Positions 18,328 to 27,163 of a stretch of 64,000 nt of DNA are shown piece by piece. Both the position numbers and the translations under genes were made by a program. The notes under the pieces were generated by a model. It saw only the letters and a list, made by a program, of their open reading frames with translations, did no database searches and was not told where the DNA came from. The DNA lies in the NCBI RefSeq assembly GCF_046298265.1, contig NZ_JBKAHK010000002.1, positions 845,549 to 909,548 of the forward strand, written 5' to 3'. Within the stretch, counting starts at the first letter, position 1. Each line of letters starts with the position of its first letter. The stretch comes from Gillisia xinjiangensis (GTDB lineage: Bacteria; Bacteroidota; Bacteroidia; Flavobacteriales; Flavobacteriaceae).

Positions 18328-18837
18328 TTACATTCCCAATTCTTTTTTAACATCTGCCATCAGGTCATAACCATCGGCCATAATCACTCCTGAACCATTT
18401 GAAGAGTCCAATACGTAATCATAACCTTTTGCTCTTGCAACTTTTTGAATTGCAACACGTGCTTTTTCATACACTGGTTTAAGTAAATCGAGTTCTTTCT
18501 TTTGAAGATCCTGTTGTGCATTTTGACCGTGTTCCTGGATCCTTCTTTGAGTGCTTTGTAATTCCTGAGCTCTTTTTGAGTTTTCTTCTTCCGTTTTTGT
18601 TGGAGCTTCAGACTCATAACGCTGCATTGTTTTTTGAGCTTCCGTCATCATATCTCGAATCTCTGCATCATAGGTTTTTTGCAATTTTTCCAATTGAGCC
18701 ATTGCGTCTTTATAAGCCGGAAGTGTTTGTACCAGCTCCTGAGAAGCAACATGCGCAATTTTTGATTGTGCATTTGTAAAAGCAGTGGCTCCAAGGGTTA
18801 AAGCCACGGCTATAAGTAAGGTTTTGAATTGTTTCAT
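18328..18837 (-). CDS. OmpH/Skp family periplasmic chaperone (short copy)
   Basis: 169 residues from the ATG at 18837, which gives a standard signal peptide (MKQFKTLLIAVALTLG, cleavage after TNAQ). A start at 18876 would add an unlikely 13-residue leader. The mature part begins KIAHVASQELVQTLPAYKDA, then a long charged coiled coil (about 50-125) and a C-terminal strand, as in Skp, the trimeric jellyfish chaperone for unfolded outer-membrane proteins. It is the last gene of the bamA cluster. Confidence 0.9.
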   Translation of the reverse strand: MKQFKTLLIAVALTLGATAFTNAQSKIAHVASQELVQTLPAYKDAMAQLEKLQKTYDAEIRDMMTEAQKTMQRYESEAPTKTEEENSKRAQELQSTQRRIQEHGQNAQQDLQKKELDLLKPVYEKARVAIQKVARAKGYDYVLDSSNGSGVIMADGYDLMADVKKELGM

Positions 18838-18877
18838 TTTTAAAATATTAAGGGTTAAAGTGTTAATGGTTTTCATT

Positions 18878-19705
18878 CTAATTGTTATTCTTGGGTTTAT
18901 TATTTTCTTCTATTCTTTTTTTGCGTAGGTTGTCTATCGAGTCTTTTTTGCGTTGCCGCTCTTCAAGAACTTTTGCTCTTCGTTCCTCAAATTCTTTTTG
19001 TTTCACCGCCCTTAAGGAATCTCGCTCGCGCTGACGTTCCTCTATGAAAGCTTCTCTTTCTGTTTTCACCTTTTCAATAGCTTCTTTCTTTTCAGTGATT
19101 GCAGCATCTTCTTCCACAGTTCGGTTTTCTTCTACCTCCATTTTGGCAATTTCATCTTTGGAACTCAATTGTTCCCTTCCTGCTGCACGGGTAATAATTC
19201 TTAAAACCTGATCACTTATATTATGTCTCTCTGCAGAAAATACCAAGCCAACATTGGAAGTTCTGTCAAAAATAAAATCATAATTTCTTTGAACTCCTAT
19301 TTCTTGTAAAGCATTGAAAACCTGATCTTGTATTGGTTGTATCAATGCCTTCTTTTGAATTATCAAATCTCCATTAGGGCCAAATCTTTTTTGCTGATAT
19401 TCCGCAATTTTTGATTCTTCAAAACCTAAGGTAGCTTCGCGTTCTTCAATTAATTCTTTGGTGAGTAAGGCCCGCTCCTGTTCAAGTGCGATTTTCATTT
19501 CCTCCACCTTTTTCAAATCTTTTTCCAGTTCTGTTTTCCACTGTTGAATCCTACTCTCCAGCTGCACAGAAGCTTCTTTATAATCGGGAACATTAGCCAA
19601 AATATATTCCATATCGATGTAAGCGATCCTGTTAGGTTTTTGTGCCTGGATTTGCCACCCAAAACCAACTAAAAAAACAAGCGAAAAAAGAATTTGGTGT
19701 TTCAT
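18878..19705 (-). CDS. OmpH/Skp family protein with long charged C-terminal extension
   Basis: 275 residues from the ATG at 19705 (signal peptide MKHQILFSLVFLVGFGWQ, cleavage near IQAQ); the longer upstream frame adds an unlikely 23 residues. The core is Skp-like (RIAYIDMEYILANVPDYKEA, coiled coil, YDFIFDRTSNVGLVFS). Beyond it lies a ~90-residue extension rich in Glu, Arg and Lys (repeated RQRERDS/RQRKKDS patterns) that is predicted to form a continuous charged helix. It lies between bamA and the shorter ompH, so the two Skp paralogues are probably co-expressed with the Bam machine. Confidence 0.88.
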   Translation of the reverse strand: MKHQILFSLVFLVGFGWQIQAQKPNRIAYIDMEYILANVPDYKEASVQLESRIQQWKTELEKDLKKVEEMKIALEQERALLTKELIEEREATLGFEESKIAEYQQKRFGPNGDLIIQKKALIQPIQDQVFNALQEIGVQRNYDFIFDRTSNVGLVFSAERHNISDQVLRIITRAAGREQLSSKDEIAKMEVEENRTVEEDAAITEKKEAIEKVKTEREAFIEERQRERDSLRAVKQKEFEERRAKVLEERQRKKDSIDNLRKKRIEENNKPKNNN

Positions 19706-19737
19706 ACTATAGAGTGTTAGAAATAATCGTGCCAAAA

Positions 19738-22398
19738 CTAGAATTGCTGTCCAATTATAAAATGGGTTTCCCAACCATTAGGCCCTGTTTGCCCTGGAAC
19801 AGGGTCAAAACCGTACCCAAAGTCAATTCCAAGCAATCCAAATTGGGGCATAAATATACGCAGTCCTGCACCGGCAGATCTGCTTAACTGAAACGGATTA
19901 AAGTCCCTGAAATTGTCATAAGAAGCCCCTGCTTCAATAAATGTTAAGGCATAAATGGATGCCATTGGTTTTAAAGTGATAGGGAACCTTAATTCCAGGG
20001 AGTATTTATTGAAAATTGTGGCTCCATCCTGATCTGTTGCTGCGCTTAAACTTGTTCTGTCCAATGGAACCACCGATTGATTAGGGTAACCTCTTAATGC
20101 AATGGTTTCTCTTCCGTCCAGGCTAAAAGCACCAAGACCGTCCCCTCCAAGGTAAAACCGTTCAAAAGGAGGAATTCCCCGGTCGTTATTATAGGCTCCT
20201 AAAAATCCATATTCAACCCCCGATTTTAAAACAAGGTTTTTACTGGGGCTAAAGCTGAATAAAGTGGTGTACCAATCGGCTTTAAATTTAATCTTGTAAA
20301 ATTCCAGCCAATTAAATTTTTCCTGATCGATTTTGGATGCATCCCCAATTGGGGTTTGTCCCGGCCTTAACCTGGTTCCGTCGCGATTTATTAAGTTGCC
20401 ATTTCCATCTTCCAGCTGAAACTCTCTTTGATCGGCTAAATTCGCATAATCAATTCCATTCCATAGGGAGTATGGAGGTGTAAATTTTGCGGTTACACTA
20501 AAATCAGACCCGCCCGTAGGGAAGATAGGATTTACTCTTAAACTGTTTCTGCTAAGTCCAAGGGTATAAGTTAGGTTATTTGAAAATCCATCCCCGAAAG
20601 TAAACAGTCCGGTATTGTAATTGTTTAAATCATAGCGCTGGAATCCAACTGCCTGTGACAATGTGAAGAAATCATCCGGCCATTGTAATCTTTTTGCCAA
20701 ACCTACATTCACTCCCAGGATATCAAAACTTCTGGATTTATCTGCCTTTCTTGACCTGGGGTCAAATAAGAATTGTCTGGTATAGGAAAAAGAAGTAGAT
20801 AAACTTACCGGTTTTTTTCCTCCAAGCCATGGTTCTACAAAAGAAAGGCTGTAAGTCTGGTAAAAAATACTGGCCTGCGCCCTTAGGGATAATTTTTGAC
20901 CATCACCCATTGGTAATGGCTTGTAAGCTTCCTTATCAAATATTCCGGCGATGGAAAAGTTATTAAAGGATAATCCAAGAGTACCAATGAAACCACCTCC
21001 ACCATAACCTCCCTGAAGTTCTATCTGGCTGGCTCCGGCTTCAACAACACCATATTCGATGTCTAAAGTACCGCTGTTGGGATCTACATTTTTGAAATTG
21101 GGACTTATGGATTCGGCATCAAAAAATCCAAGTTGTCCAAGTTCTCTAATAGTTCTTATAACATCCTGCTGATTGTACTTCTGACCCGGTTTTGTTCTAA
21201 GTTCCCGGAAAATTACATGGTCTTTGGTTTTATCATTCCCTACCACGCTAATTTCATTAAAATACGCTTCTTTGCCTTCAATGATCCTTATTTCAAAATC
21301 TATGGTATCATTATAAACACGTGTTTCAACTGGGTTTATTTGTGAAAACAGGTAACCGTTGTTCTTATAAAGATTAGTTAAATCCTGGGAATCCGGACTG
21401 GAATCGTCTTCTATTTGTTTTTTAAGCAATACTCCGTTATAGACATCTCCTTTATTTATTCCTAAAGCTCTGGTTAACTGCTCATCTGTATAAACAGTAT
21501 TACCTATGAAATCAATATTTCCAATATAATGCTTGGATCCTTCTTCAAGTTTAATTTTAAGTGCAATAGTTTTAGGATCCTTTATAATAAGTGTGTCCGA
21601 AATAATTCTGGCATCCCTGAATCCTTTTTCCTTGTATTTGTTTATTATCTTGGTTTTATCTTCTTCAAAATCTTTTTCCACATACTTTGAACGTTTCCAA
21701 ACCCTGAAGAAATTTTTTTCCTTGGTGTTTTTCATCGCACTTTTAAGTTTTGAATCGGTAAATTGCTCGTTGCCAATAAAATCGATTTCGTCAATTTTAA
21801 CCTTTTCACCCTGGTCTACATTGACCACCATGTTTATCCTGCCTACTCCAGCAGTATCTACAACAGGAGAAGTATTAATTGCCACTTTCGTGTTGAAGTA
21901 ACCATCCTTTTTATATTTATTTTCAATATAATTTTTGGTGGTTGTGATAAGGTTCTCGGTCACTTTAACCCCTGGGGTTAAGTTGTTTTCTTTTATGAGT
22001 TCTTCCTGTGCCGATTTTTTCTTTATGCCTTGTAGCCTTATTTCAGCCAGTTCTGGTACTTCTACAATTTCCAGTTCAAGATCTGCAACATCCCCTTCAA
22101 TATTGGTGATGTAGATATTGATATCGCTAAAAAGATCAAGATCCCACAATTTCTTAAGGACCTTGCTTATACGGTCGCCGGGAATGAATATTTCTTCTCC
22201 GGGTTTGAGCCCGGTGTAGGCAATCACGGTTTGTTCGTTATAACTAACTGTTCCGGTAACTTCTATATTTCCTATGGTATATTTTTTCCCTTCACCTAAA
22301 GGTAGATCCTGCGCCTGAAATGATAAAGTATACATAAAAAAACAGGCAAAAAGGCTGAACCACTTTATTGATGTACCTGTACTAACTAATCTGCTCAC
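19738..22398 (-). CDS. bamA: outer membrane protein assembly factor BamA (Omp85)
   Basis: About 886 residues. A signal peptide ends near FQAQ. It is followed by five POTRA domains (about 35-430) and a C-terminal Omp85 barrel that includes GGYGGGGFIGTLGLSF, the RGYPNQS segment of loop 6 and a terminal WETHFIIGQQF strand ending in Phe. It inserts outer-membrane proteins. The chosen start is GTG at 22398, which overlaps uppS by 17 nt and gives a normal leader. The ATG at 22449 would overlap uppS by 68 nt and put 17 charged residues before the leader. Confidence 0.93.
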   Translation of the reverse strand: MSRLVSTGTSIKWFSLFACFFMYTLSFQAQDLPLGEGKKYTIGNIEVTGTVSYNEQTVIAYTGLKPGEEIFIPGDRISKVLKKLWDLDLFSDINIYITNIEGDVADLELEIVEVPELAEIRLQGIKKKSAQEELIKENNLTPGVKVTENLITTTKNYIENKYKKDGYFNTKVAINTSPVVDTAGVGRINMVVNVDQGEKVKIDEIDFIGNEQFTDSKLKSAMKNTKEKNFFRVWKRSKYVEKDFEEDKTKIINKYKEKGFRDARIISDTLIIKDPKTIALKIKLEEGSKHYIGNIDFIGNTVYTDEQLTRALGINKGDVYNGVLLKKQIEDDSSPDSQDLTNLYKNNGYLFSQINPVETRVYNDTIDFEIRIIEGKEAYFNEISVVGNDKTKDHVIFRELRTKPGQKYNQQDVIRTIRELGQLGFFDAESISPNFKNVDPNSGTLDIEYGVVEAGASQIELQGGYGGGGFIGTLGLSFNNFSIAGIFDKEAYKPLPMGDGQKLSLRAQASIFYQTYSLSFVEPWLGGKKPVSLSTSFSYTRQFLFDPRSRKADKSRSFDILGVNVGLAKRLQWPDDFFTLSQAVGFQRYDLNNYNTGLFTFGDGFSNNLTYTLGLSRNSLRVNPIFPTGGSDFSVTAKFTPPYSLWNGIDYANLADQREFQLEDGNGNLINRDGTRLRPGQTPIGDASKIDQEKFNWLEFYKIKFKADWYTTLFSFSPSKNLVLKSGVEYGFLGAYNNDRGIPPFERFYLGGDGLGAFSLDGRETIALRGYPNQSVVPLDRTSLSAATDQDGATIFNKYSLELRFPITLKPMASIYALTFIEAGASYDNFRDFNPFQLSRSAGAGLRIFMPQFGLLGIDFGYGFDPVPGQTGPNGWETHFIIGQQF

Positions 22399-23119
22399 TG
22401 GTTTTTCCAAATCTTCGTTCTCTGGTTTGATAATTATAAATGGCTTCATATAGATTTTCCCTTCGAAAATCCGGCCATAAGATATTTGTGAAATATAATT
22501 CGGCGTAGGCTATCTGCCACAGCAAAAAGTTGCTTATTCTTTGTTCTCCACTGGTTCTAATAAGCAAATCTACGTCTGGTAAATTTCGGGTGTAAAGATG
22601 CTGATTTATAATTGATTCATCAATAGCATCAGGGGATATTTCCTCATTTTTTACTTTTTTGCTTAGTTCCTTAACAACGTGTATCAATTCTTCCCTTGAA
22701 CCGTAACTAAGCGCCAGGGTAAGGACCATACGGGAATTATCCCTGGTTTTTTCAATTACCTCATCAAGCTCCCTTTGAGCTTTTTTAGGTAAATTTTCAA
22801 GGTTTCCAATAGCATTTAACCGGATGTCGTTTTTTTGCAGGGTTTTAATTTCTTTTTTTAAGGAAGAAACGAGCAATCGCATCAGGGTATCTACTTCCCT
22901 TTTTGGCCGGTTCCAGTTTTCAGTAGAAAAAGCATAAAGTGTAAGGTGTTTTATCCCCAATTCAGCGCTGCCTTCAACCACGTCGCGAACCGCCTGGGTT
23001 CCTTCTTCGTGGCCCAGTGCCCGAAGAAGGCCTTTTTGTTTGGCCCAGCGCCCATTCCCATCCATTATAATTGAAATGTGTTTAGGTAGCTTATTTAAAT
23101 CGATTTTTTCTTTAAACAT
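22382..23119 (-). CDS. uppS: isoprenyl (undecaprenyl) diphosphate synthase
   Basis: 245 residues of the cis-prenyltransferase family. It makes the C55 lipid carrier for peptidoglycan and O-antigen from FPP and IPP. The catalytic Asp20 lies in HISIIMDGNGRWA, and the late motif DLLIRTSGEQRISNFLLWQ is intact. It overlaps the start of bamA and follows the DUF6089 gene by 1 nt, so it is part of the envelope operon. Confidence 0.95.
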   Translation of the reverse strand: MFKEKIDLNKLPKHISIIMDGNGRWAKQKGLLRALGHEEGTQAVRDVVEGSAELGIKHLTLYAFSTENWNRPKREVDTLMRLLVSSLKKEIKTLQKNDIRLNAIGNLENLPKKAQRELDEVIEKTRDNSRMVLTLALSYGSREELIHVVKELSKKVKNEEISPDAIDESIINQHLYTRNLPDVDLLIRTSGEQRISNFLLWQIAYAELYFTNILWPDFRRENLYEAIYNYQTRERRFGKTSEQIS

Positions 23120-23120
23120 T

Positions 23121-23834
23121 CTAATTTAAATGACAATAACATGGTTTTTTTCCAAATGTAAACGTAAGGCTTATCCCTGAAAAAATATACCAATCATTCG
23201 TATTCCTGTTTCCAAATTCTCTTGGCGGGTCGCGTCTTCCTAACAATTCAGAAGGGGTGCTCCCATCAATATTATCTGTAAAAGTGTAGCGTGCACCAAA
23301 TTCAATTCCGGCTATAACATTTTCGGTTAGGGTTTGTTTATAACCCAGTATTACTGGAATTGCGAATTCCCAGTTATCGCCTTGAGGTTGAAGCCTTCCC
23401 GCAGGTGGGTTTGCACTTAAATATTGATGTTTTGAATTAAAATAAACAATCCCTGTATATAAATAAGGTGTGCTTTGTTGTTGGGCATCTGCTTTTGTTA
23501 AATCAAAATCCCAGTAATTAAACTCTATCCCCAGGGATGCTTCTGCTATATTGTTTGAAAAACTGTAAGCCCTTTGCTGTCTTCTAACGTCGCTTGATTT
23601 GGAATCATCGGCATTTATTTCAGCATAAAGAAGTGTTAGTCTAAATGCATACCGCTCACTTATATTCCATTTCCCCATTCCACCGGCGACAAGGCTGTTG
23701 GGATTTATGTATGCAGTGCTGCCAACATCACCTATATAATTTGCACCACCAATAAAAGCACCTACTTCGTAGGTTTGGGCAAAGGAAGATGTGAAAAAAG
23801 CAAACATAAATAGTAGTGATATAAGGTGCTTCAT
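23121..23834 (-). CDS. DUF6089 family outer membrane beta-barrel protein
   Basis: 237 residues with a signal peptide (MKHLISLLFMFAFF, cleavage after SSFAQ) and a small beta-barrel: the N-terminal TYEVGAFIGGANYIGDVGS, alternating aromatic strands, and a final ISLTFTFGKKPCYCHLN. DUF6089 is a Bacteroidota family often found directly upstream of uppS-bamA, exactly as here. The function is not established; the context suggests a role in outer-membrane biogenesis. Confidence 0.82.
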   Translation of the reverse strand: MKHLISLLFMFAFFTSSFAQTYEVGAFIGGANYIGDVGSTAYINPNSLVAGGMGKWNISERYAFRLTLLYAEINADDSKSSDVRRQQRAYSFSNNIAEASLGIEFNYWDFDLTKADAQQQSTPYLYTGIVYFNSKHQYLSANPPAGRLQPQGDNWEFAIPVILGYKQTLTENVIAGIEFGARYTFTDNIDGSTPSELLGRRDPPREFGNRNTNDWYIFSGISLTFTFGKKPCYCHLN

Positions 23835-23933
23835 AAAGTTTAAAAAGTTTGCAAATATAACAATAATGTTTGCCCTATAACAAATTGAGGGGTCAGGTAC
23901 ACTTAATAAACAAGTTTTGAACGTTTTTATTGT

Positions 23934-24818
23934 TTAATTTCTGCGGTCTTCACCCCATAATAATTTATGACGTAATGTTTTTACGAAACTGTCGGGGTGA
24001 AGTTCTACCATATGGATTTTGAACGGCGCCTTGGTAATGGTAATAATCGTTTTATTGTTTAGAGAAGCCAGGCGCGAATCCATAGAAGCCAGATAAAAAT
24101 CCTCTCTTCCTGAAACTTTTAAGGTAATAGTAGTGTCATCTTTAATAATCAAGGGCCGTGCGTTGAGGTTATGAGGTGCTATTGGAGTGATTGCTAAGGC
24201 ATCTGTATTTGGCATAATTACAGGCCCACCACAACTAAGGGAATAGCCTGTGGATCCAGTAGGGGTAGAAATTATTAATCCATCTGCCCAATAGCTAGTG
24301 AGATAATTGCCATTTAACCAGGTTTCTATGGTGATCATGGAGGTGGTGTTTTTTCGGCTTACGGCAATCTCATTTAATGCGAAGTTGGTGTCCTTGATCT
24401 CATCGTTCTCAGGATCTGTTTTTATGCAAAGAACCGTTCTTTCAGAAATAGAATATTTTTTTTCCAGAATTGTTGAAATTGTTTGTTTGATTTCCTCTTT
24501 CTGAATTGTAGCTAAAAACCCAAGCCTCCCGGTATTGATTCCTAAAATGGGAATGTTCAGGTCCCGGATGAAATTGATGGATTTTAAGATCGTTCCATCT
24601 CCGCCAATACTAAAAAACAAATCGTAGGATGCGTCAAGTTCATCAAAAGTGCTAAAGTGATTATATTCCCTGGTAACTGTTTTATTGAGATGAATAAGGT
24701 TTAAAAAATTCTTTTCTATAAAAACCTCAATATTGTCCTGTTCCAGAGCGTGTAAGAGCTCTTCTATATACTTTCCTGAGTTGGAATGATAAAACTGACC
24801 ATAGATGGCTACTTTCAT
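23934..24818 (-). CDS. nadK: NAD kinase
   Basis: 294 residues. It phosphorylates NAD to NADP. The GGDGT motif is at 72-76 (FFSIGGDGTILKS), the NE motif at 148-149, and the conserved glycine-rich segment STPTGSTGYSLSCGGP at about 183-198. The size is normal for the family. It starts 2 nt after the CBS-domain gene, with which it is translationally coupled, and is followed by a 99-nt gap before the DUF6089 gene. Confidence 0.95.
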   Translation of the reverse strand: MKVAIYGQFYHSNSGKYIEELLHALEQDNIEVFIEKNFLNLIHLNKTVTREYNHFSTFDELDASYDLFFSIGGDGTILKSINFIRDLNIPILGINTGRLGFLATIQKEEIKQTISTILEKKYSISERTVLCIKTDPENDEIKDTNFALNEIAVSRKNTTSMITIETWLNGNYLTSYWADGLIISTPTGSTGYSLSCGGPVIMPNTDALAITPIAPHNLNARPLIIKDDTTITLKVSGREDFYLASMDSRLASLNNKTIITITKAPFKIHMVELHPDSFVKTLRHKLLWGEDRRN

Positions 24819-24820
24819 GC

Positions 24821-25477
24821 TTAAATTTTAAGGTATTTGTCCAGGTATTCTGAACGATCGTCCATACTTTGGTTGAAACTATCTTCCTGATGTTCGGAAA
24901 TAACGGTGTACCCATATCTTCTCAGGGTTTGGAGTATTTCATTTAAACCGGTAGAGCTCAGTTTTGCAGTGATTTTGGTTAACCCGTCGGTTTTTTCAGA
25001 AATAAAGAGTCCAAAAAGAACCGCGTTATGGGATTCTATTATTTGGGCAATTTCACTAAAAGAATAATCCTTGGATCCTTTTTCAATTACAATGATACCT
25101 CCCGGTTCATTTAGAAATGGGGTAGTATTAAAATGGTTGATAATATCGGCGAGTTCCAGGTAACCCAAATAAGTGTTATCCAGGCTTAAAACCGGTAGGA
25201 TGTTGGTTTGATTTCGCGCAAAAACATCAAGGGTTTCCAGCCAGTAAACCGTGTTTCTAACAAAAAATCCTTCCAGGGCATATGGGTGCTCTCCCAATGT
25301 TTTATCTGCTTCAAAAGTACGAATGTCATTAATAGAAAAAGAGCCAAGATATACCCCGTCTTTACCCATTGGGATATGGGTGTAATTTAAATCCTTCAGC
25401 AATTTTTGAAGGTCTCTTATTTTTTCCTCCGGATTACGAATTTCAAAATCGTTGATTATATAGTTTTCAAGGCTCAT
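24821..25477 (-). CDS. CBS domain-containing protein
   Basis: 218 residues. The first ~125 form a CBS pair (GVYLGSFSINDIRTF and LPVLSLDNTYLGYLELADIINHF are typical CBS strands). A C-terminal segment (about 125-200) resembles an ACT-like regulatory fold (KGSKDYSFSEIAQIIESHNA). Proteins of this kind usually bind adenine nucleotides. It is first in the nadK-uppS-bamA operon, so a nucleotide-sensing regulatory role is plausible but not shown. Confidence 0.82.
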   Translation of the reverse strand: MSLENYIINDFEIRNPEEKIRDLQKLLKDLNYTHIPMGKDGVYLGSFSINDIRTFEADKTLGEHPYALEGFFVRNTVYWLETLDVFARNQTNILPVLSLDNTYLGYLELADIINHFNTTPFLNEPGGIIVIEKGSKDYSFSEIAQIIESHNAVLFGLFISEKTDGLTKITAKLSSTGLNEILQTLRRYGYTVISEHQEDSFNQSMDDRSEYLDKYLKI

Positions 25478-25568
25478 GATTCAGCTTCATTTTTTTGCAA
25501 ATTAATTAAAATAAAGATCAATTAGGCTTCCTCATCTTTGTATTTTTGTTCATCAAAAGCATAAAATA

Positions 25569-26282
25569 ATGACTCAACTAAGCGTAAATATCAATAAGAT
25601 AGCCACTTTGCGGAATGCCAGGGGTGGAGATGTTCCAAATCTTCTTCAATTTGCCAAAGATATTGAAATATTTGGAGCACAGGGAATAACAGTGCACCCA
25701 AGGCCAGATGAGCGGCATATACGGTACCAGGATGTGCTGGATTTAAAAACAGTTCTAACAACCGAATTCAATATTGAAGGTAATCCTGTTAAAAAATTTA
25801 TAGATCTGGTATTAAAAATACAGCCGGAGCAGGTAACTTTAGTTCCGGATGCGGAAAATGCGATCACATCCAATGCGGGATGGGATACCATAGCCCACAA
25901 GGATTTTTTGCAAGAAGTGATCACTGAATTTAAAAGAAATAAAATTCGAACTTCCATCTTTGTAGATCCAAATACCGAAATGGTAAAAAACGCCCATGCA
26001 ACCGGAGCCGACAGGATTGAACTTTATACTGAGGAATATGCCAAGCGTTATGCGCTGGGAGATAAAAATGCTGTGGAAATCTATGCCGATTGTGCCAGGA
26101 TAGCTACAGAGATGGGATTAGGAGTAAATGCAGGTCATGACCTTTCCCTGGAAAATATTCGGTATTTTAAAGAACAAGTCCCGGAACTTCTGGAAGTTTC
26201 CATTGGCCATGCTTTAATTACAGAGGCGTTATACCTTGGGCTGGAATCCACTATTAAAAAATATTTAAAATTATTAAAGTAA
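25569..26282 (+). CDS. pdxJ: pyridoxine 5'-phosphate synthase
   Basis: 237 residues, a TIM barrel with the PdxJ landmarks LSVNINKIATLRNARGG (phosphate loop), GITVHPRPDERHI and the final NAGHDLSLENI and EVSIGHALITEALYLG. It joins 1-deoxyxylulose phosphate and 3-amino-2-oxopropyl phosphate in the DXP-dependent vitamin B6 pathway. TATTTTTG at 25541-25548 is a likely -7 box 20 bases before the ATG. The stop overlaps the next gene by one base (TAATG). Confidence 0.95.
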   Translation: MTQLSVNINKIATLRNARGGDVPNLLQFAKDIEIFGAQGITVHPRPDERHIRYQDVLDLKTVLTTEFNIEGNPVKKFIDLVLKIQPEQVTLVPDAENAITSNAGWDTIAHKDFLQEVITEFKRNKIRTSIFVDPNTEMVKNAHATGADRIELYTEEYAKRYALGDKNAVEIYADCARIATEMGLGVNAGHDLSLENIRYFKEQVPELLEVSIGHALITEALYLGLESTIKKYLKLLK

Positions 26283-27049
26283 TGATCGATTTACATTCGA
26301 CTATTCTGGGCGAAGGAAAACCTCTTTTGATTCTTCACGGATTTTTAGGAATGGGTGATAACTGGAAAACCCTTGGCAATAAATTTGCCGAGGCCGGTTT
26401 TCAGGTTCATCTTCTCGATCTTAGAAATCACGGGAGAAGCCCGCATTCCGGAGAGATGAACTATGAAGTCATGGCTCAGGATATCAATGAATATTGTACC
26501 CGATATAGCCTGAAAAATATTGGGCTATTAGGGCATTCCATGGGAGGAAAAGTAGCTATGCAGGCAGCCGGAACATTTCCGGATTTGGTTGAGAAGCTAA
26601 TTATAGTCGATATAAGTCCTAAGTATTATGCTCCCCACCATAAGCAAATCATGGAGGGTCTGGCTACTTTGAAGGAAGCCAAACTAACTTCACGAAGTGA
26701 GGCTGAAAAACTTCTGGAGAGTTTTATTAAGGATGATGGCACGCGGTTATTTCTTCTGAAGAATCTATACTGGAAAACAAAGGGGAAACTGGCCTTAAGA
26801 TTAAATCTGGAAGTTTTGAATGATAAGATTGAAGAGGTGGGCAAAGCCTTACCCTCTAAAGCCCATTTTGAAAAACCTGCCTTGTTTATTAAGGGTGAAA
26901 AATCCGGTTATATTACCAAAGAGGATGAAAACCTGATCCTGCATCATTTCCCAAATGCTGAAATTGTTTCTATCCCGGGAGCAGGGCACTGGGTGCATGC
27001 CGAAAAGATGCCTGAGTTTTATTCTGAAGTTATGCGATTTATGGAATAG
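26282..27049 (+). CDS. alpha/beta fold hydrolase (YbfF-like esterase)
   Basis: 255 residues. It has the oxyanion HG motif (LLILHGFLGMGDNW), the DLRNHGRSP turn, the nucleophile Ser86 in GHSMGGK and a late His in GAGHWVHAEKMPEF. The N-terminal pattern closely resembles E. coli YbfF-type acyl esterases. It is translationally coupled to pdxJ (TAATG), but the substrate is unknown. All triad elements appear intact. Confidence 0.87.
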   Translation: MIDLHSTILGEGKPLLILHGFLGMGDNWKTLGNKFAEAGFQVHLLDLRNHGRSPHSGEMNYEVMAQDINEYCTRYSLKNIGLLGHSMGGKVAMQAAGTFPDLVEKLIIVDISPKYYAPHHKQIMEGLATLKEAKLTSRSEAEKLLESFIKDDGTRLFLLKNLYWKTKGKLALRLNLEVLNDKIEEVGKALPSKAHFEKPALFIKGEKSGYITKEDENLILHHFPNAEIVSIPGAGHWVHAEKMPEFYSEVMRFME

Positions 27050-27092
27050 CAGTATCAAATTATTATGTATGCATAATAAAATGTCCTTATTT

Positions 27093-27123
27093 CTTGCGAG
27101 ATATGGATTTTATGGTAATTTTG
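27093..27123 (+). promoter_or_regulatory. candidate promoter of the FadL-type gene
   Basis: The -7 box TAATTTTG (27116-27123) fits TAnnTTTG, and CTTG (27093-27096) sits at the -33 position with the 19-base spacing usual in Bacteroidota. The start codon is 41 bases downstream. Confidence 0.55.
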
Positions 27124-27163
27124 GGCTATACATTTTAATTAAAACATATAACCTGAATTTATT

